The notes: generated by a model from the letters alone, not told the origin. A stretch of DNA of 64,000 bases from Melieria omissa (GCA_963971225.1 OZ020269.1:103464067-103528066), one strand, 5' to 3'; counted from the stretch's first letter, positions 47,687 to 58,959 are shown. Numbers and translations: made by a program.

Positions 47687-48037
47687 GGTTAGATTAGGTT
47701 GCAGTGGCTGCCTCTGTATGAGTCACACTGAGGCTTCTTAACGGGCCCGTTGTGATACCACAAATTCCACCCGTGTGAAATGCGTATTCAGCACTGTTTT
47801 TTCCAACAAGTCATACAACACACATTTCAAAAGGATGGGGAAAGGGAGGAGAGGGGACCTACAGTGGAACGCCGAATCCGTACGGAAATTTACAGTTTTT
47901 TCGTTCACACTTGGAGGTTTTGCCATTGTTTGCCAAAAGCGCACCTGTGGGATTCTTGTAGATGAGCGTTTCTCGAACCTGGGGCGCTCGGTATGAGAAG
48001 TCAGCGCGCTACCCGCTGGGCTGTCGAGGCCAGCTAT
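47687..48037 (-). mobile_element. tRNA-derived SINE, copy 3 (14-bp target duplication)
   Basis: 351 bp flanked by CATAGGGATATCAT (47673-47686 and 48038-48051). It has the same body and AACCTAATCTAACC-like left end as the other copies. The tRNA-like head (48031-47966) is more diverged and has lost part of the B-box 3' side, so this is probably the oldest or most damaged copy, although its target duplication is exact. Confidence 0.9.
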
Positions 48038-48051
48038 CATAGGGATATCAT

Positions 48052-49620
48052 AGTATGGATAGACCTTAAGAAACCACACATACATTGTTTATTCATTGTA
48101 GCACAACATGGATAAGACTTAGAAAGCCGTAAATTCTTGTGTATTAGAGGGGAAATTAATTTAATTTCATCATAAACTGAATCAAGTAACTTACCTCTTC
48201 AGCCATAAGAGACCCAAGAATGCTGAGTTTCACAAAATTAGACTCTAAAAAATTGTATCTTATCGCAGTTTTCTCGGCGCTATAATCCAAAAAATATATA
48301 TTTTCCTTACCATCAGAAGAACTCATTTCCAGACATCTCACAACAGTATCCAACTCCATTAATTTCACATTGTATTCGTTTAAATACACATTTTAAAGCT
48401 GATTTTATATTTCTTATTTTTTTTACCGCATAATTCCACTTCTGTCCACACTTAGCTAAGCGCAAAGCACACTTTCTTAGACACTTGAGTGCAAAGAAAA
48501 TAGTTTTCTAGCCCGAACATACTCGTACACGCACAGCTACATGCTTCAGCAACGCTTCCGCACTTTGTGGCTGAACTTATGTCAACTCAAGCTGCACTAG
48601 AGGGGAGAGAGAAAGAGAGAGACAGTGAGATACAGAGGCTGTAAGTGTGGACATTTTTTGTATTTAACTATTTTACCATTGCGCCGTCAACGACTACAAC
48701 TGCTGCCAGTATCAGCGACAGCGACAAACCGCCAACAACCCACCCACTTTTCACGGTACTTGTAAAAATTTAAGTATGCTTGAAGCATACTTTAGGGCGT
48801 AAACGCGTCGCTGCCAGTGGGTGTGCATGGCAATAGAAAAGTGTGCGTGTGCAAAATGTTTGTGTGAATTTTTGAGCATATGAGTGAGAGTGTGTGTGAG
48901 TACGTGTTGGTGTTGTTAGTGTAATGTAGGCGTGAGTGCATGCATAAAAATAACAAATAATGCCAATTTGCATTTAAAATTGGCAACATGACGACAAAAC
49001 AGCACAGCCTGCCACATCTATAGTTGGCTATTTTTCTGTATTTGTATTTAGTTAGTACGTGTGTGTATTATATAAATAAAGATATTTGCATAATTTTAAG
49101 AGTTGGCAAATTTTGCTAAGAATGCATGGCATGTGCAGATATTGTCAACAACTTTTCAATATTGCATTATTTGCGATAGTATTTTCTGCTGATTAGCAGA
49201 GAATAAACTGCGCTGAAATTCTTTGCTTGGGTAATGTGGTTTCTTTCATGACTCATTGAGGTAACTAATTCAGTTTGAATTAAAGAAATTAGAGGATCAA
49301 TACCGACACTGATGGCCACAAAGATGTGGAAAACATGGGCTTCGAAAAAACTTAACTCGGATATGCCAACTGTATTGGATCACCAGTTTTAAGAATGTTA
49401 ATTGTACTTTAAAATTTCTAGCTGATAGCCAGAAACGCAGTACTACTGCGAGACTGATTTTATAGCCACGCTTGTGGTAACATTGCAACCTTGAAATTCC
49501 CTTCCCGTTCCTCGGCATCCTTTTCCTCTCCATTGATATATTTACCCTCACTTTAGCTTGTTTAGTTCGCCTGCTGTGTCGTGTTGAGTAGACGTGTGTT
49601 GGTGGTGCTCGTCACGAAAA
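48052..49620. other. Noncoding DNA
   Basis: GT/GAGT-rich stretch at about 48843-48925 and a GAGA run near 48603-48630. One 77-codon minus-strand open frame (48156-48389) is listed separately. No other feature supported. Confidence 0.4.
48156..48389 (-). other. Unassigned 77-codon open frame
   Basis: The predicted peptide has ordinary amino-acid composition, unlike the repeat-derived frames around it, with a hydrophobic C-terminal stretch (VKLSILGSLMAEEVSYLIQF). I do not recognise a family. No clear promoter or splice context was seen; it may be a chance frame or an exon of something longer. Confidence 0.2.
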
Positions 49621-50240
49621 TGGAGAAACCAAATCAAGTGCAACGCGTCGCGATAATCGCTGTTGGTTTTTCCAATACGACCTGGAAACCAAACGCCAAA
49701 ACTCACAATGGTTGTCTCCGCACGCCTCCCGCCCAAAAAAAGTTCGCATGAGCCAGTCGAAGGTGGAAACGATGATTATTGCCTTTTTTGATAGCCGTGA
49801 AATCGTCCACAAAGAATTTGTTCCATCGGGGAAAACCGTAAATCAAGTCTACTATCGCCAAGTACTCGAAAGATTGCGAAAACGAGTCAACAGAATGCGC
49901 CTAGACATCGCTCGTAACTGGATCCTTCATCACGACAACGCGCCGTACCACACCGCCCGCAGCGTGTCCCAGTATTTGGCTTCTAAAGGGATCGCCGTGT
50001 TGCAATAGGCGGTTTATTCGCCCGATATGTCACCCTGTGACCTTTTTGTTCCCTAGAACAAAATCGATGTTCAAAGGAACCCATTTTGAGTCGATTACGG
50101 ACATCCAGGCGGCCGTAACGAGAGTACTCGCGGACATCCCAGCCGCAGCGTTCCAGAAATGTTACGAAGCATGGAAAACGCACTGAAATCGTTGTATAGC
50201 TACCCAAGGGCAGCTTTGAAGGGGATGGCAGAGTTGTGGA
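49621..50240 (+). pseudogene. mariner transposase catalytic domain, broken
   Basis: Plus-strand codons from about 49652 read FFQYDLETK and then SRPKKVR. The frame 49712-50008 has IIAFFDSREIVHKEF (first Asp), NWILHHDNAPYHTARS (second Asp) and then a stop after VLQ. Past it come YSPDMSPCD (third Asp) and another stop. The all-Asp DD34D arrangement identifies mariner. The N-terminal HTH region is missing and at least two stops and a frame change inactivate it. Remaining C-terminal sequence runs to about 50190. Confidence 0.85.
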
Positions 50241-50426
50241 ATAATTTTTAAATATAGGTACGGTTTTTATGGAATCAGTCTCATTACTTAATTTACATTA
50301 CATTCCTCGTACACATCGGTGTAACCACAAAAGCAGACAGAGTCATATTAAAAGACAATCTTGATAGTTGAAAGTAATGGTTCTTAATCCAGCCCTTTCT
50401 CTTACATATGTTGCATATTGAAATAT

Positions 50427-50816
50427 TGAAACGATGAGGCACTCTGTGCTGTGTATGAATGTTTTCCCAAGCATACTTTTAGGCGTGCACTTTGAAGTAC
50501 GGCCGGCATACTATAATGTCGATATGGCAGGGATGGTTCGCGGCGACAATAGGTTGTGCCAGAATGATCGAGATAGAAACTGGAATATGCAAGAAACTTC
50601 GGCGCGATAAGAAAACTGGTATAAAAGTAGCAGTGTGCAGCGCAAGAGTCGAGTCTGTGTTGAGCAAACAAATTGGTGTAGATACAAGCGAAGTGTGAAT
50701 CTGTAAATAAAGCGATTGTTGGTTTCTGACTGCGTTTGCGCTAGATAATTTAAGTTGTTTTATTTTCAAACACAATCAAAACGAACCTTGGAAAACAAAC
50801 TTGGATTTTCGTAACA
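50427..50816 (+). mobile_element. Solo LTR, gypsy-type (copy B)
   Basis: 390 bp with TG...CA termini, flanked by ATAT (50423-50426 and 50817-50820). TATAAAAG is at 50620-50627 and AATAAA at 50706-50711. It is homologous to the LTR at 711-1142, which has the same target. It sits in the 3' flank of the OBP pseudogene; the equivalent flank of gene 1 (18460-18480) reads AACATATTTCAATATGCAAC without an insert, which is the empty site. Confidence 0.9.
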
Positions 50817-50855
50817 ATATGTTATTATTATTATAGTGATATCCTGATATCCTGA

Positions 50856-51448
50856 TCAATGACGCAACTTATTCCACTCGTCCACAATTAAAACCGCCGT
50901 CTCGCCATCGTCCGTGCACTTGGATTTGTTTACTATTTCCTGTAATTTAACAATCGCTTCGGGAGTCATCTTGCTCTTTACTTCCTCAACCAGCCCGTTT
51001 ACGCTGAACTTGCCGTCGGCGTATAACCCAGTCGCCTTACAATAACACAAATCAGCCTGCAAATAGGCCTTATCATTAGGACCATCTTACTGATGCTTTA
51101 CAAGGCATTCTGCAAACTGAAAATACAAATACAAAGACAAATACAAATACATCATACCGTAAATAACCGCGACCCAGCATTTCCTATGAACAAATGTTTC
51201 CTCGGCAGTATCGAGCATCAATAAAAATACTCAAATTATAGTAGATATCAAAATCAGTACTACCATTGTCAAACGCTGAGGGAAGGTTTCAAGTAGTTGT
51301 GTGACATTGAAAAAAAAACTTAAACGAAATTTCGATGTGTCCCAAGACAAAATACTGTCGAAGGTGAGTGTCGCGGTTATGTGCTAATAAAATATAGTTT
51401 GTGATGACATTCTGGGGACATTATTACGATAAATTCAACTGCTTTCAT
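50856..51448 (-). pseudogene. OBP-like pseudogene (copy 2)
   Basis: Exon 2 (51116 down to 50856) aligns with OBP-like genes 1 and 2: AEC, then GLYADGKFSVNGLVEEVKS and DDGETAVLIVDEW to a normal stop. It carries an in-frame TAA eight codons after the splice acceptor and is six codons shorter than the intact exons. The exon 1 remnant begins at ATG 51448; after about four codons (MKAV) the sequence jumps directly into intron sequence, so most of the signal peptide and the splice donor are deleted. Upstream, similarity ends about 20 bp before the ATG, so the TATA promoter is gone. The intron remains close to that of gene 2. Confidence 0.9.
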
Positions 51449-51619
51449 GGCGTTGCAAGAGTTGCGATGTATGTTACAACAAAAAGTGTAGTTAAGACAT
51501 GTAGGAATAATGTGAACAGAGAACCAATTTTTGAGGTTAAAATTCAGCATAACATAGTTTTGACTTGCCTGTACGCAAACTTTTTCTGACGATTGTACTA
51601 TATAGTTGCGTGCTTACCC

Positions 51620-52160
51620 GCCGTCTCAGAGTATCTTATACTCGCCCTATACACACCAATGCCAGTGCCTATTTTTCATTAGAAACCCATCTGTGTACCA
51701 GGTTATCATGTATTGGACTGTACAAACGCCAGATTCGGACTCTTGGGGCCAGGTTCTTCGATCCACTTTTGCAAATAGCACAGATTACTGATCTACACAA
51801 ATTTCTCTCACCTGTTTGTTTCCAAAAATTACCGTCAAGAACTACAGAAACCGAACAGATAGGGTAGGGCTTAAGATTTCTAAAATTAAGTTAATCATAA
51901 TGAACCCAACACGATCGCCGAGTGGAATCATCAGATCTGACTCTGATATGCCCACCTAGCGTCTTTTGTTCTTAAATTTAGTCTTGAATCTCTTTGCACA
52001 ACTGAACTGCGGTGTGATTGTGTCTCTCGGTATTACAATTTCACGATACTCTTTCGTAGGAATGTCATTCTTTCTGTTTCTCAGAAACGCCTCGGCCCCG
52101 ATATTATTATCAGTCATCCTCAGGATAGACGACTTCACCTGGGATTGTAAATAGAACTAG
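51620..52160 (-). pseudogene. Eroded I/R1-like RNase H region (within duplication A)
   Basis: Minus-strand traces of the element family at 46500. The frame 51956-52138 encodes RMTDNNIGAEAFLRNRKN, equivalent to the stretch before RNase H there, and farther left a YSE/GIGVY-like loop is detectable. Catalytic motifs are no longer continuous. Confidence 0.55.
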
Positions 52161-52924
52161 GCAAGTGAAGAGGTGTTGATTTGAGAAGAACATCCATGGA
52201 TGTTGTTGGAAACGTTCTCGTGGCTCCCGTTAAACATAAATACGCTAGTCTCATGAGCTCACGAAACTCCCTGAGCTTACATAATTAAGTGTTATTAAGT
52301 AAGCCAGACTTATTGCGTAGATTTACTTAGGATGGAAGAGAGTCTATTATGGCATCACTATCAACAGTAATTGTGAGCACACGTGTGCATGTGGGTGAAG
52401 AAATCATATTCTTATATATATACAACCAAATCAATTTTAGTACCGATATAGATTGATCCTAAAAACCTAGTTTACAACATATCTAAATACAGCAGGTCGC
52501 TATTCAATCAATAACGATGACAGGTAGAAATCTATCCCAGCATTGTTCGTTTAAGCTTCGGTGGAAAAATCGTTTCGACAAAGATTTGGAATGACAACGA
52601 TTGATGCGACTCATTAGATATATATGTCATGTTTATAAAGTGTGACAAAAGGCCGTGACTAATTACGTCACAGGAAACTGTGTTTGTTTGTTAATAAATG
52701 TAATGTGTAGAACGAATTTTCGTAATTTACAAATAATAGCACAAGTATTTGTAATCGTGTCGTAATATTGCCGTAAAAATTAGTCATGTTTATCCCAAAC
52801 AGACTTGTAAAAATTCGATGATCTATATTTGTATATAAAAACAATTGTGACGTTGCGTTTTTGAGCCAAAATGAGGTAGAAATCCCAGCAACGATTGAGA
52901 TGAAATAAGCAAAAAAAGATTTCT

Positions 52925-53440
52925 ATGTGGAGGAATGGTACATAGGCTATATGCGATTGGCCACGCCCCCTTATTACGCCCACTATGGTCACAAAACTCA
53001 TCTACGTTATGCTTTCGTGAGGCAATGTGGGTATCAAACGATTCAGCATGGCACTGCGGCAAACATAGGCTATAATATAATCGGCCACGCCCACTTTCTG
53101 CGCCCACTTAAGTAAGAAAGCAAAGCTACTCGACATGTTTGTGAATAAATATTGATATCAAATAACTGTGTTTCATAGGGGTAGACATAGACTATATAAG
53201 ATTGACCACGCCCACACGATACGCCTTCTCGCCACGCCCATTATAATAACAAATAAGCTATGTTAAATTTGTCACAGCAATATGGGTATCAAACGATTCA
53301 GCGTGTCATTGCGGCAAACAGAGGCTATAATATAATTGGCAAAGCCCATTTTCCGCGCCCACTAAACTAAAACAAAAACAAAGCTACGGTACATGTCTGT
53401 ATATTAATATTGATATCAAATAACTCTGTTTCATAGGGAT
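52925..53440. repeat. About 250-bp tandem repeat with CACGCCCA boxes (copy A)
   Basis: Two tandem units (about 52928-53180 and 53181-53440). Each has GGCCACGCCC or ACCACGCCCAC boxes, a GGGTATCAAACGATTCAGC segment, and TTGATATCAAATAACT(G/C)TG before a TTTCATAGGGGTA(G/A)ACAT junction. The same pair recurs in duplication B. Confidence 0.75.
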
Positions 53441-53638
53441 AAACATGGGCTATATAAGATTGATTGTTGATTTAGATGTGTCCTTCGACAGGGAGAGTGC
53501 AGTGGGTATTGGACGAGGGACATGGCACCCCCCATACAACCAAAATGTGGAATAGCTTCGTAACACTAACTTGGAAAGCTTTGACGTTTCGTATACCATC
53601 GCCTCATAGATGTGTCATTCTACTACTACTCTCTACTA

Positions 53639-54445
53639 AGAGGTGAACCAGGAAAAATTTAGAATTTTTACGCATCCATCATTCGAAAATGCCAAGGAGG
53701 CTGGTATTTGGGAGTGAAAGTATCTATAAATATTGCAGTTTCTTGCTATATTACTCAATTGCATCTTGGATCTATTTAAGCGCTGCCGCAAATTAATACA
53801 TTTACTTGACTGATAAGACGAAGTCTTGACTAAGCATTGCAAGGGAAAGCAAAGCGAGCGTAATGACGCTTTATAATGCAAGCAATTTGCACCTGTGGTC
53901 TACGGAGCAAGGCGTTCATTACGACAGGAGCAATCAACTCTAGAATTTATATAAAAGAATGTATGCAAAAACGCCTTCTACCATTTATTGAATAGCACAA
54001 AGGAACACTTTTGTTTTTGCCAGACCAAGCGACAAGCCACTACTCCAGGTCAACTATGGAATGGTATGAAGGAAATTATGTCACGATGGTCCCAAAAGAG
54101 GCAAATCGTCCCAACTGCCTGGAACTTCGGCCTATTGAAAGATATTGGGCTGTAATGAAGCAAACTTTAAGAAAAACAAAGAAAGTTTGCAAAAATTATG
54201 TACAGTTCCGAAATCGATGGAAGCAAACCTATGCAATAGTCACAGAAAGTACTGTCCAGTCTCTAACTAAGACCATTAAGAAAAATATAAAAAAATGTTG
54301 CAACCACTAATTATATTTCATGAAATGTTTTTGTGAATCCGAGTTTAAGAAATGTATAATAAACTGCAGTTTATTTTAGGAAAATCAGACTATTACTTTT
54401 TTTAATGTGTCCTTAAAAATTATAAATTTTTTCTGGTTCACCTCT
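53639..54445 (+). mobile_element. Tc1/mariner-type element, 807 bp, TA target
   Basis: Inverted ends AGAGGTGAACCAG (53639) and CTGGTTCACCTCT (to 54445), extended by a matching GAAAAAATTTA-type stretch, flanked by TA at 53637-53638 and 54446-54447. Inside is a transposase remnant. At 807 bp it is shorter than usual for an autonomous Tc1 element, so it is internally deleted. Confidence 0.82.
53890..54310 (+). pseudogene. Tc1-like DDE transposase C-terminal remnant
   Basis: Plus-strand frame with LFLPDQATSHYS (second catalytic Asp region), VPKEANRPNC and then ELRPIERYWAVMK (catalytic Glu region), typical of the IS630/Tc1/mariner superfamily. The open part is 54011-54310. Upstream codons in the same frame (INSRIYIKE) are cut off by one in-frame TAG near 53994. 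The first Asp and DNA-binding domain are missing. Confidence 0.75.
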
Positions 54446-54713
54446 TACTAGCAAAATTTTATGGGCGTTACGCAGGGGGCGCGGCATATTTTTTGTGACT
54501 GAAATTTGAAACAGAAGTCGCATATCAATGAAACTGGATCGCACCCATCGACTGATGGAATCGATTGAGCATTAGAGTTTTGTATGAAAACACTTCATTT
54601 ATTGGGTTCATTGACTTTACATGTGCGTGCAAGACTGCGGGGCCGTGCTAGTATATAACAAGTACATATGTTGAATATGTAATATGTTATTATTATTAGT
54701 ACTGATATCCTGA

Positions 54714-55357
54714 TCATGTTTTGGGCAGAAACTGTCCTGCAATTAAAGCCGCCGTCTCGCCATCGTCCCTGCCCTTGGTTCTGGCTATTATACTCTGTAA
54801 TCTAAGAATATCTCCGGGAGTCAGCTCGCTTTTTACTTCCTCAACCAGCCCGTTCACGCTGAACTTGCCGTCGACGTATAACCCAATCGCCTTAGAAATA
54901 CACAAACAACCCTGCTTTGTAATATCAGTAGGGCCACCATCTTCGTCGCTCCCGAATTCTCTTATCGGAAACTTTGCATCGCATTCTTCAATCTGAAAAT
55001 ACAAATACAAATACAAAGACATCGTACCGAAGAAACTTAATCTCAGCATCAATAAAAATGAGCAAATTATAGTAGATATCAAAATCAATACTACCATTGT
55101 CAAACGCTGAGGGAAGGTTTTAAGTAGTTGTTTGACATTGAACAAATTAGCTAAACGAAATTTCGATGTGTCACAAGACAAAATACCATCAAAGGTGTAT
55201 AGGTGTATAAATAGTTTAGGATGACATTCAGGAGACATGATTACGATAAATTCGTTAAAACGGATCTACTTACTTTTTTCTGCACATCGCTTTTTTCTCC
55301 ATCCGCGAGTGAAGCGCTAAGTAGCGACAGAAACACAAAGACTAAAACTGCTTTCAT
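54714..55357 (-). CDS. OBP-like (PBP/GOBP family) secreted protein 2, two exons
   Basis: On the minus strand, exon 1 is 55357-55274 (28 codons), donor GTAAGT, intron 55273-54993 ending TTTTCAG, and exon 2 is 54992-54714 (92 codons plus TGA). The product is 120 residues. The signal peptide is MKAVLVFVFLSLLSASLA, then an acidic/basic linker (DGEKSDVQKK). Exon 2 holds EEC, GCLC, GLYVDGKFSVNGLVEEVKS and DDGETAALIAG. Three cysteines remain; the C5 position in DDGETA is Gly, as in copy 1. The C-terminus (QFLPKT) differs from the KEWRELHP of copy 1. Promoter and intron are closely similar to copy 1. The open frame running past 54992 toward 55238 is intron read-through, not an N-terminus. Confidence 0.82.
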
Positions 55358-55442
55358 GGCGCTGTAAGAGTTGCGATGTAAGTGAGTGACGTCGGTGGCG
55401 GCAAATTTCGATGAAAGTGTTCAATACTTGAAACACCACGGG

Positions 55443-55451
55443 CCTTTTATA
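55443..55451 (-). promoter_or_regulatory. TATA box of OBP-like gene 2
   Basis: TATAAAAGG on the minus strand, 86 bp upstream of the ATG, inside a block (about 55358-55570) that matches the gene 1 promoter, including a GAATTTTCGTTGATAGGCGG stretch just upstream. Conserved position and context support function. The OBP pseudogene lacks this block. Confidence 0.75.
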
Positions 55452-56704
55452 CGTTCTTTCGCTTTCCGCCTATCAACGAAAATTCGTTACACTCGAAGTG
55501 AGATTACTGACACCAGGCAACAGCCATGACTACAAAGCCAGTGGCGCACGCAGAATGTCATTTTGGGTGCGGCTCCGCACACCACTTTCAAGCGCAATGC
55601 CATTTGACACCATAATTTTTGCCAAAGACATACACTAGTCAGAATAAGTTTGCGTACAAGGAATACGTAGTTTTTTCATATGAAAAATAAATCACATTTT
55701 TCAAAAACAAAATATTTTTCATTTCTTCCGTATACTTAGTGCTTTTATTCCATAAACTTGACCCAACTGAAAAAGAAGGCCCAAAAACAAACTATGGTAT
55801 GACTTCACCTCAGAAAAAGTTTGCGTACAAGACAGGGTTATGTGGTTAAAATTCAATTGAAACTAAGTTTTGTCCAAAAATTAATAATTTTGTGAATATG
55901 CCTTTCTCACTTGAACTCCCTGCAGAAGTTTCGGTGTACATTTTACTAACTTCGGTGTTTTTTCAGCGATTATTTTGTTATATCCTTGAATTGTTACATT
56001 GGTTTACTATATCTTTGAAGGTGGAGTGTGTTGGGCTCAGGGTTCAAGTTAACCCCTTATGTACTCAATTAGATGCACGTTTGATGACTAGGGAGGAACT
56101 TTTTCAGCTTTGTTGATCCAGTTAATAGCAAACATAGCTTCGCTTCGTATGCATTGCGTCCTAAGGTTGAAAATAAATGTTGGAATCTGATCCAAAAATT
56201 TGAATTCTTGGCTTACATAAGCTTTTAGAATATGTAAATAATTCCCTGGAAGCATTTCTGTGTAAAAAAAAACAGGCTACTCACTCCTTTTCCTAACTTG
56301 CAGCCCCATACCCTATCCCCACATATGCTATGCTACACTGTTAATTTCAGATTTTTGTTATCAACAGGATCCTCTTCAAATAAGTTGACCATTATCAGAT
56401 AATAATGAATCGTCCCACTTTCTATGGATGACAACATATCGTCCCAGAAATTCGCCTTTCTAGACTCTTTGATGGACCGTTTCACGAAAGTAATTCTGTG
56501 CTCCTTGTTAGTATGCTAAGTAAATGCTTCTCATATGCTGTTATGTATATTAGATACATATGTTTTTTCAGGACTTTTCTTATAAAGTCACTGCTACTGG
56601 GTTTTATAAATATGTTTTGTAGAAGGCTTATTTTTTGTAACTTTCAGCTTACTTGCTTTAGTTAATAGAAGTGTGTAATACAAAGGATTGGAAAAAACAA
56701 TATA

Positions 56705-56905
56705 TGAGGTAACTGGTGTCTTGCCGACTCCGCTCGGCACGTCCGTCTGGTTTTCTGTCACTTATTCGTCTCCCCGTGTCTTTCGCGCGTTTTTCACTTG
56801 CTACTTTGGCTTTTGGCGGCAACGTCAGACATCGCTCGAGTGTTGCCAATGCACACTGAACAGTGCCACTGCTCGGGTGATGCCACCGTACCATTAAATA
56901 CTACA
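56705..56905 (-). repeat. 3' LTR of the gypsy element
   Basis: About 201 bp matching 61075-61295, with a gap near 56832 relative to the right copy and one substituted stretch near 56758. It ends in CTCA on the minus strand. The sequence just inside (minus strand) is not purine-rich, so a polypurine tract is not evident. Confidence 0.75.
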
Positions 56906-57051
56906 GTCGGCCGTTCTGACACTTTGATCGGCCCGATCAATCGATATACATAAGTGAGCTTACATACTACATAAGTGAGCTTACATGCTACTACATACAA
57001 TACAATCAAAAGGAACTTAATTTACAATGGTTGAACAGCTGGTCATTAAAA

Positions 57052-58959
57052 CTAGGGTGCTGAAGGCTGAAGATGTAAATTAGTTTCAATGAGGTGTTGC
57101 GGAAGCGACTCAATTACTTCGTTACTTGGAGGCTCAACCCACTTGCGAATATGGTTGGCTTCAAGGATGCCTTGATAGGGGAGTTGGGTAATGGGGCAAT
57201 CATCGATGTCGCCTACGACATAGCGGTCATGAGGCAGCTTCTTGATTACCACATATGGACCCTTAAACTTCGGAATAAACTTCTTGTTGGTGCCAATGGT
57301 CGTATCATTATTTCGAATAACGACAAAGTCTCCCACGTCCCTGGGCGGTCGACTATGCTCATGGAAGCGCTTTAAGTTGTAATCTTGACTCTCCCGAATG
57401 GCAACAGCGGCCTGATCTCGCACAACCTCTAGATCTCTTCCAAAGGAGGTCACATCTTTCTCATCCAAGAATTCGGTAAGCCGATCCACTTCACACCCCC
57501 TCTGCAAAACGCCAAAGAGAAGTTTGCTAGGGGCCGTTTTAATTGACCGGTGAACCGTATTGTTCAGTGCGTACTCAACATGCGCTAGCTGGCGCACCCA
57601 ATCGGAATGAGCCAGCGGCTCGCTCAATTTGGCCAGAATCGCTTTAAGCGTCCGATTCACTCTCTCAACTTGACCATTTGCCTGCGGGGACGCAACCGCA
57701 ACCTTTACGTGCTCGATATTTTTATCCGAAAGGTAAGATGTAAATTCGAGAGACGTAAAACATGTTCCCTGGTCACTCACTATTCGCGAAGGGCGACTAT
57801 AATACTCAAAATACTTATTGAACGAAATGCATACTTCACGCGTACTTGTCGATACGACCGGATACAATTTTACATATTTAGTAAAGGCATCGACGACCAG
57901 CAGAATATGCTTTCGTTTGGACTGAAGTGACGGCAGGGGACCGAAGTGGTCAATATGGATCGTGTGGAATGGAACGGGCTGCTTCGGGAATTTATATAAA
58001 TTGTGCTCGTTAGTACGAGTCGGGGCGGAATACAGAATGCACTTAATGCAATTGCGGATACATCTTTCAACTTTCGGTTGCATGTCAGGGAACCAGTAAT
58101 GTAATTTAAGCTGGTCCATAGACTTCGTAACACCGAGATGGCCAATCTTTTCATGAGTATGCCGCACCACATTCTCCTCAAGCTCACCGGGCACATAGAG
58201 GAATAGATCCCCCTTTCGGTCCTGTCGGTAAACAATTTCGTCATGCATAGCATACGATTTTGACTCACCTTCACTCAAACTAACCTTCAATTTAGAGATA
58301 ACTGGGTCGCTAAGATAACTTTGTACGGCGCTCACTTGGAAATCAATATCTTCGGAACCAATGACAGGAACAATATGGCACCGGCTAAGAGCATCCACAT
58401 GACCCATACGGGCGCCAGGTCGATGGGAAACGGAATAATTATAATTTTCAAATTCAAGGGCCCAGCGAGCGATTCGCGGATTCATTTCTCGTTTATTTAA
58501 TGTTAGAGTTAGTGAGTTACAATCAGTAACAATTTTAAATGGAATGCCTTCCAAATAAGTGCGGAATCGGCGGAGGGCGTAGACAATAGCAAGAGTTTCC
58601 AACTCGAAACTGTGATAATTGGCTTCTTGAGGCGTTGTACTCTTCGAGTAGTACGACACTGGATGCAATTTCCCATCATCGCCTTTCTGAAGCAAAACGG
58701 CACCAAAGCCTTTTGCGCTTGCATCGCAATGCAGCTCGATTTCACGCTTCGGGTCGTAAATCGTAAGAACTGGGGCGGAGGTAAGAGCGGTACGCAACAT
58801 TTCATAGGCCTCTCGGCACTCATCATTGAAATGAAACGGGACCTCCTTCTTCGTAAGATTATTCAGAGGACGGGCAATGACCGAGAATGACGGGACAAAC
58901 CGCCGAAAATATGAGCATAATCCCAAATATGAATGTAGCTCCTTAGAGTTTTTTGGCAC
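57052..58959 (-). pseudogene. gypsy pol, second part: RNase H and integrase
   Basis: 635-codon open frame. It begins in the RT connection region (LHSYLGLCSYFRRFV). RNase H catalytic residues are visible at D79 (ELHCDASAKGFG), about E121 (FELETLAIVYAL), D146 (IVTDCNSL) and D189 (HVDALSR). Integrase follows: an HHCC zinc domain (His 269/274, Cys 304/307) and a DD35E core with D337 (HIDHFG), D396 (IVSDQGT) and E432 (GQVERVNR), then a GPYVVIKKL C-terminal domain. No chromodomain. All catalytic residues are intact, but the frame is cut off from the RT by one stop at 59041-59043. It encodes reverse-transcription and integration enzymes of the retroelement, not a host function. Confidence 0.9.

Larger units (their letters stand above)
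51475..53624. repeat. 2.1-kb direct duplication, copy A
   Basis: Matches 61390-63510 in the same orientation with only scattered differences by eye (several 60-bp lines have none or one). The unit is composite: about 125 bp of a Tc1-like right end (GTACGCAAACTTTTTCTGAC near 51571), an RNase H-related remnant (51620-52160), unassigned AT-rich sequence, and a tandem CACGCCCA-containing segment (52925-53440). Sharing a mosaic of unrelated elements points to segmental duplication or conversion, not independent transposition. Confidence 0.88.

Noticed and set aside
54993..55238. N-terminal extension of the OBP-like gene 2 exon 2 frame
   Set aside because: It reads through the intron; the TTTTCAG acceptor, the upstream GTAAGT donor and the conserved signal-peptide exon define the real structure.
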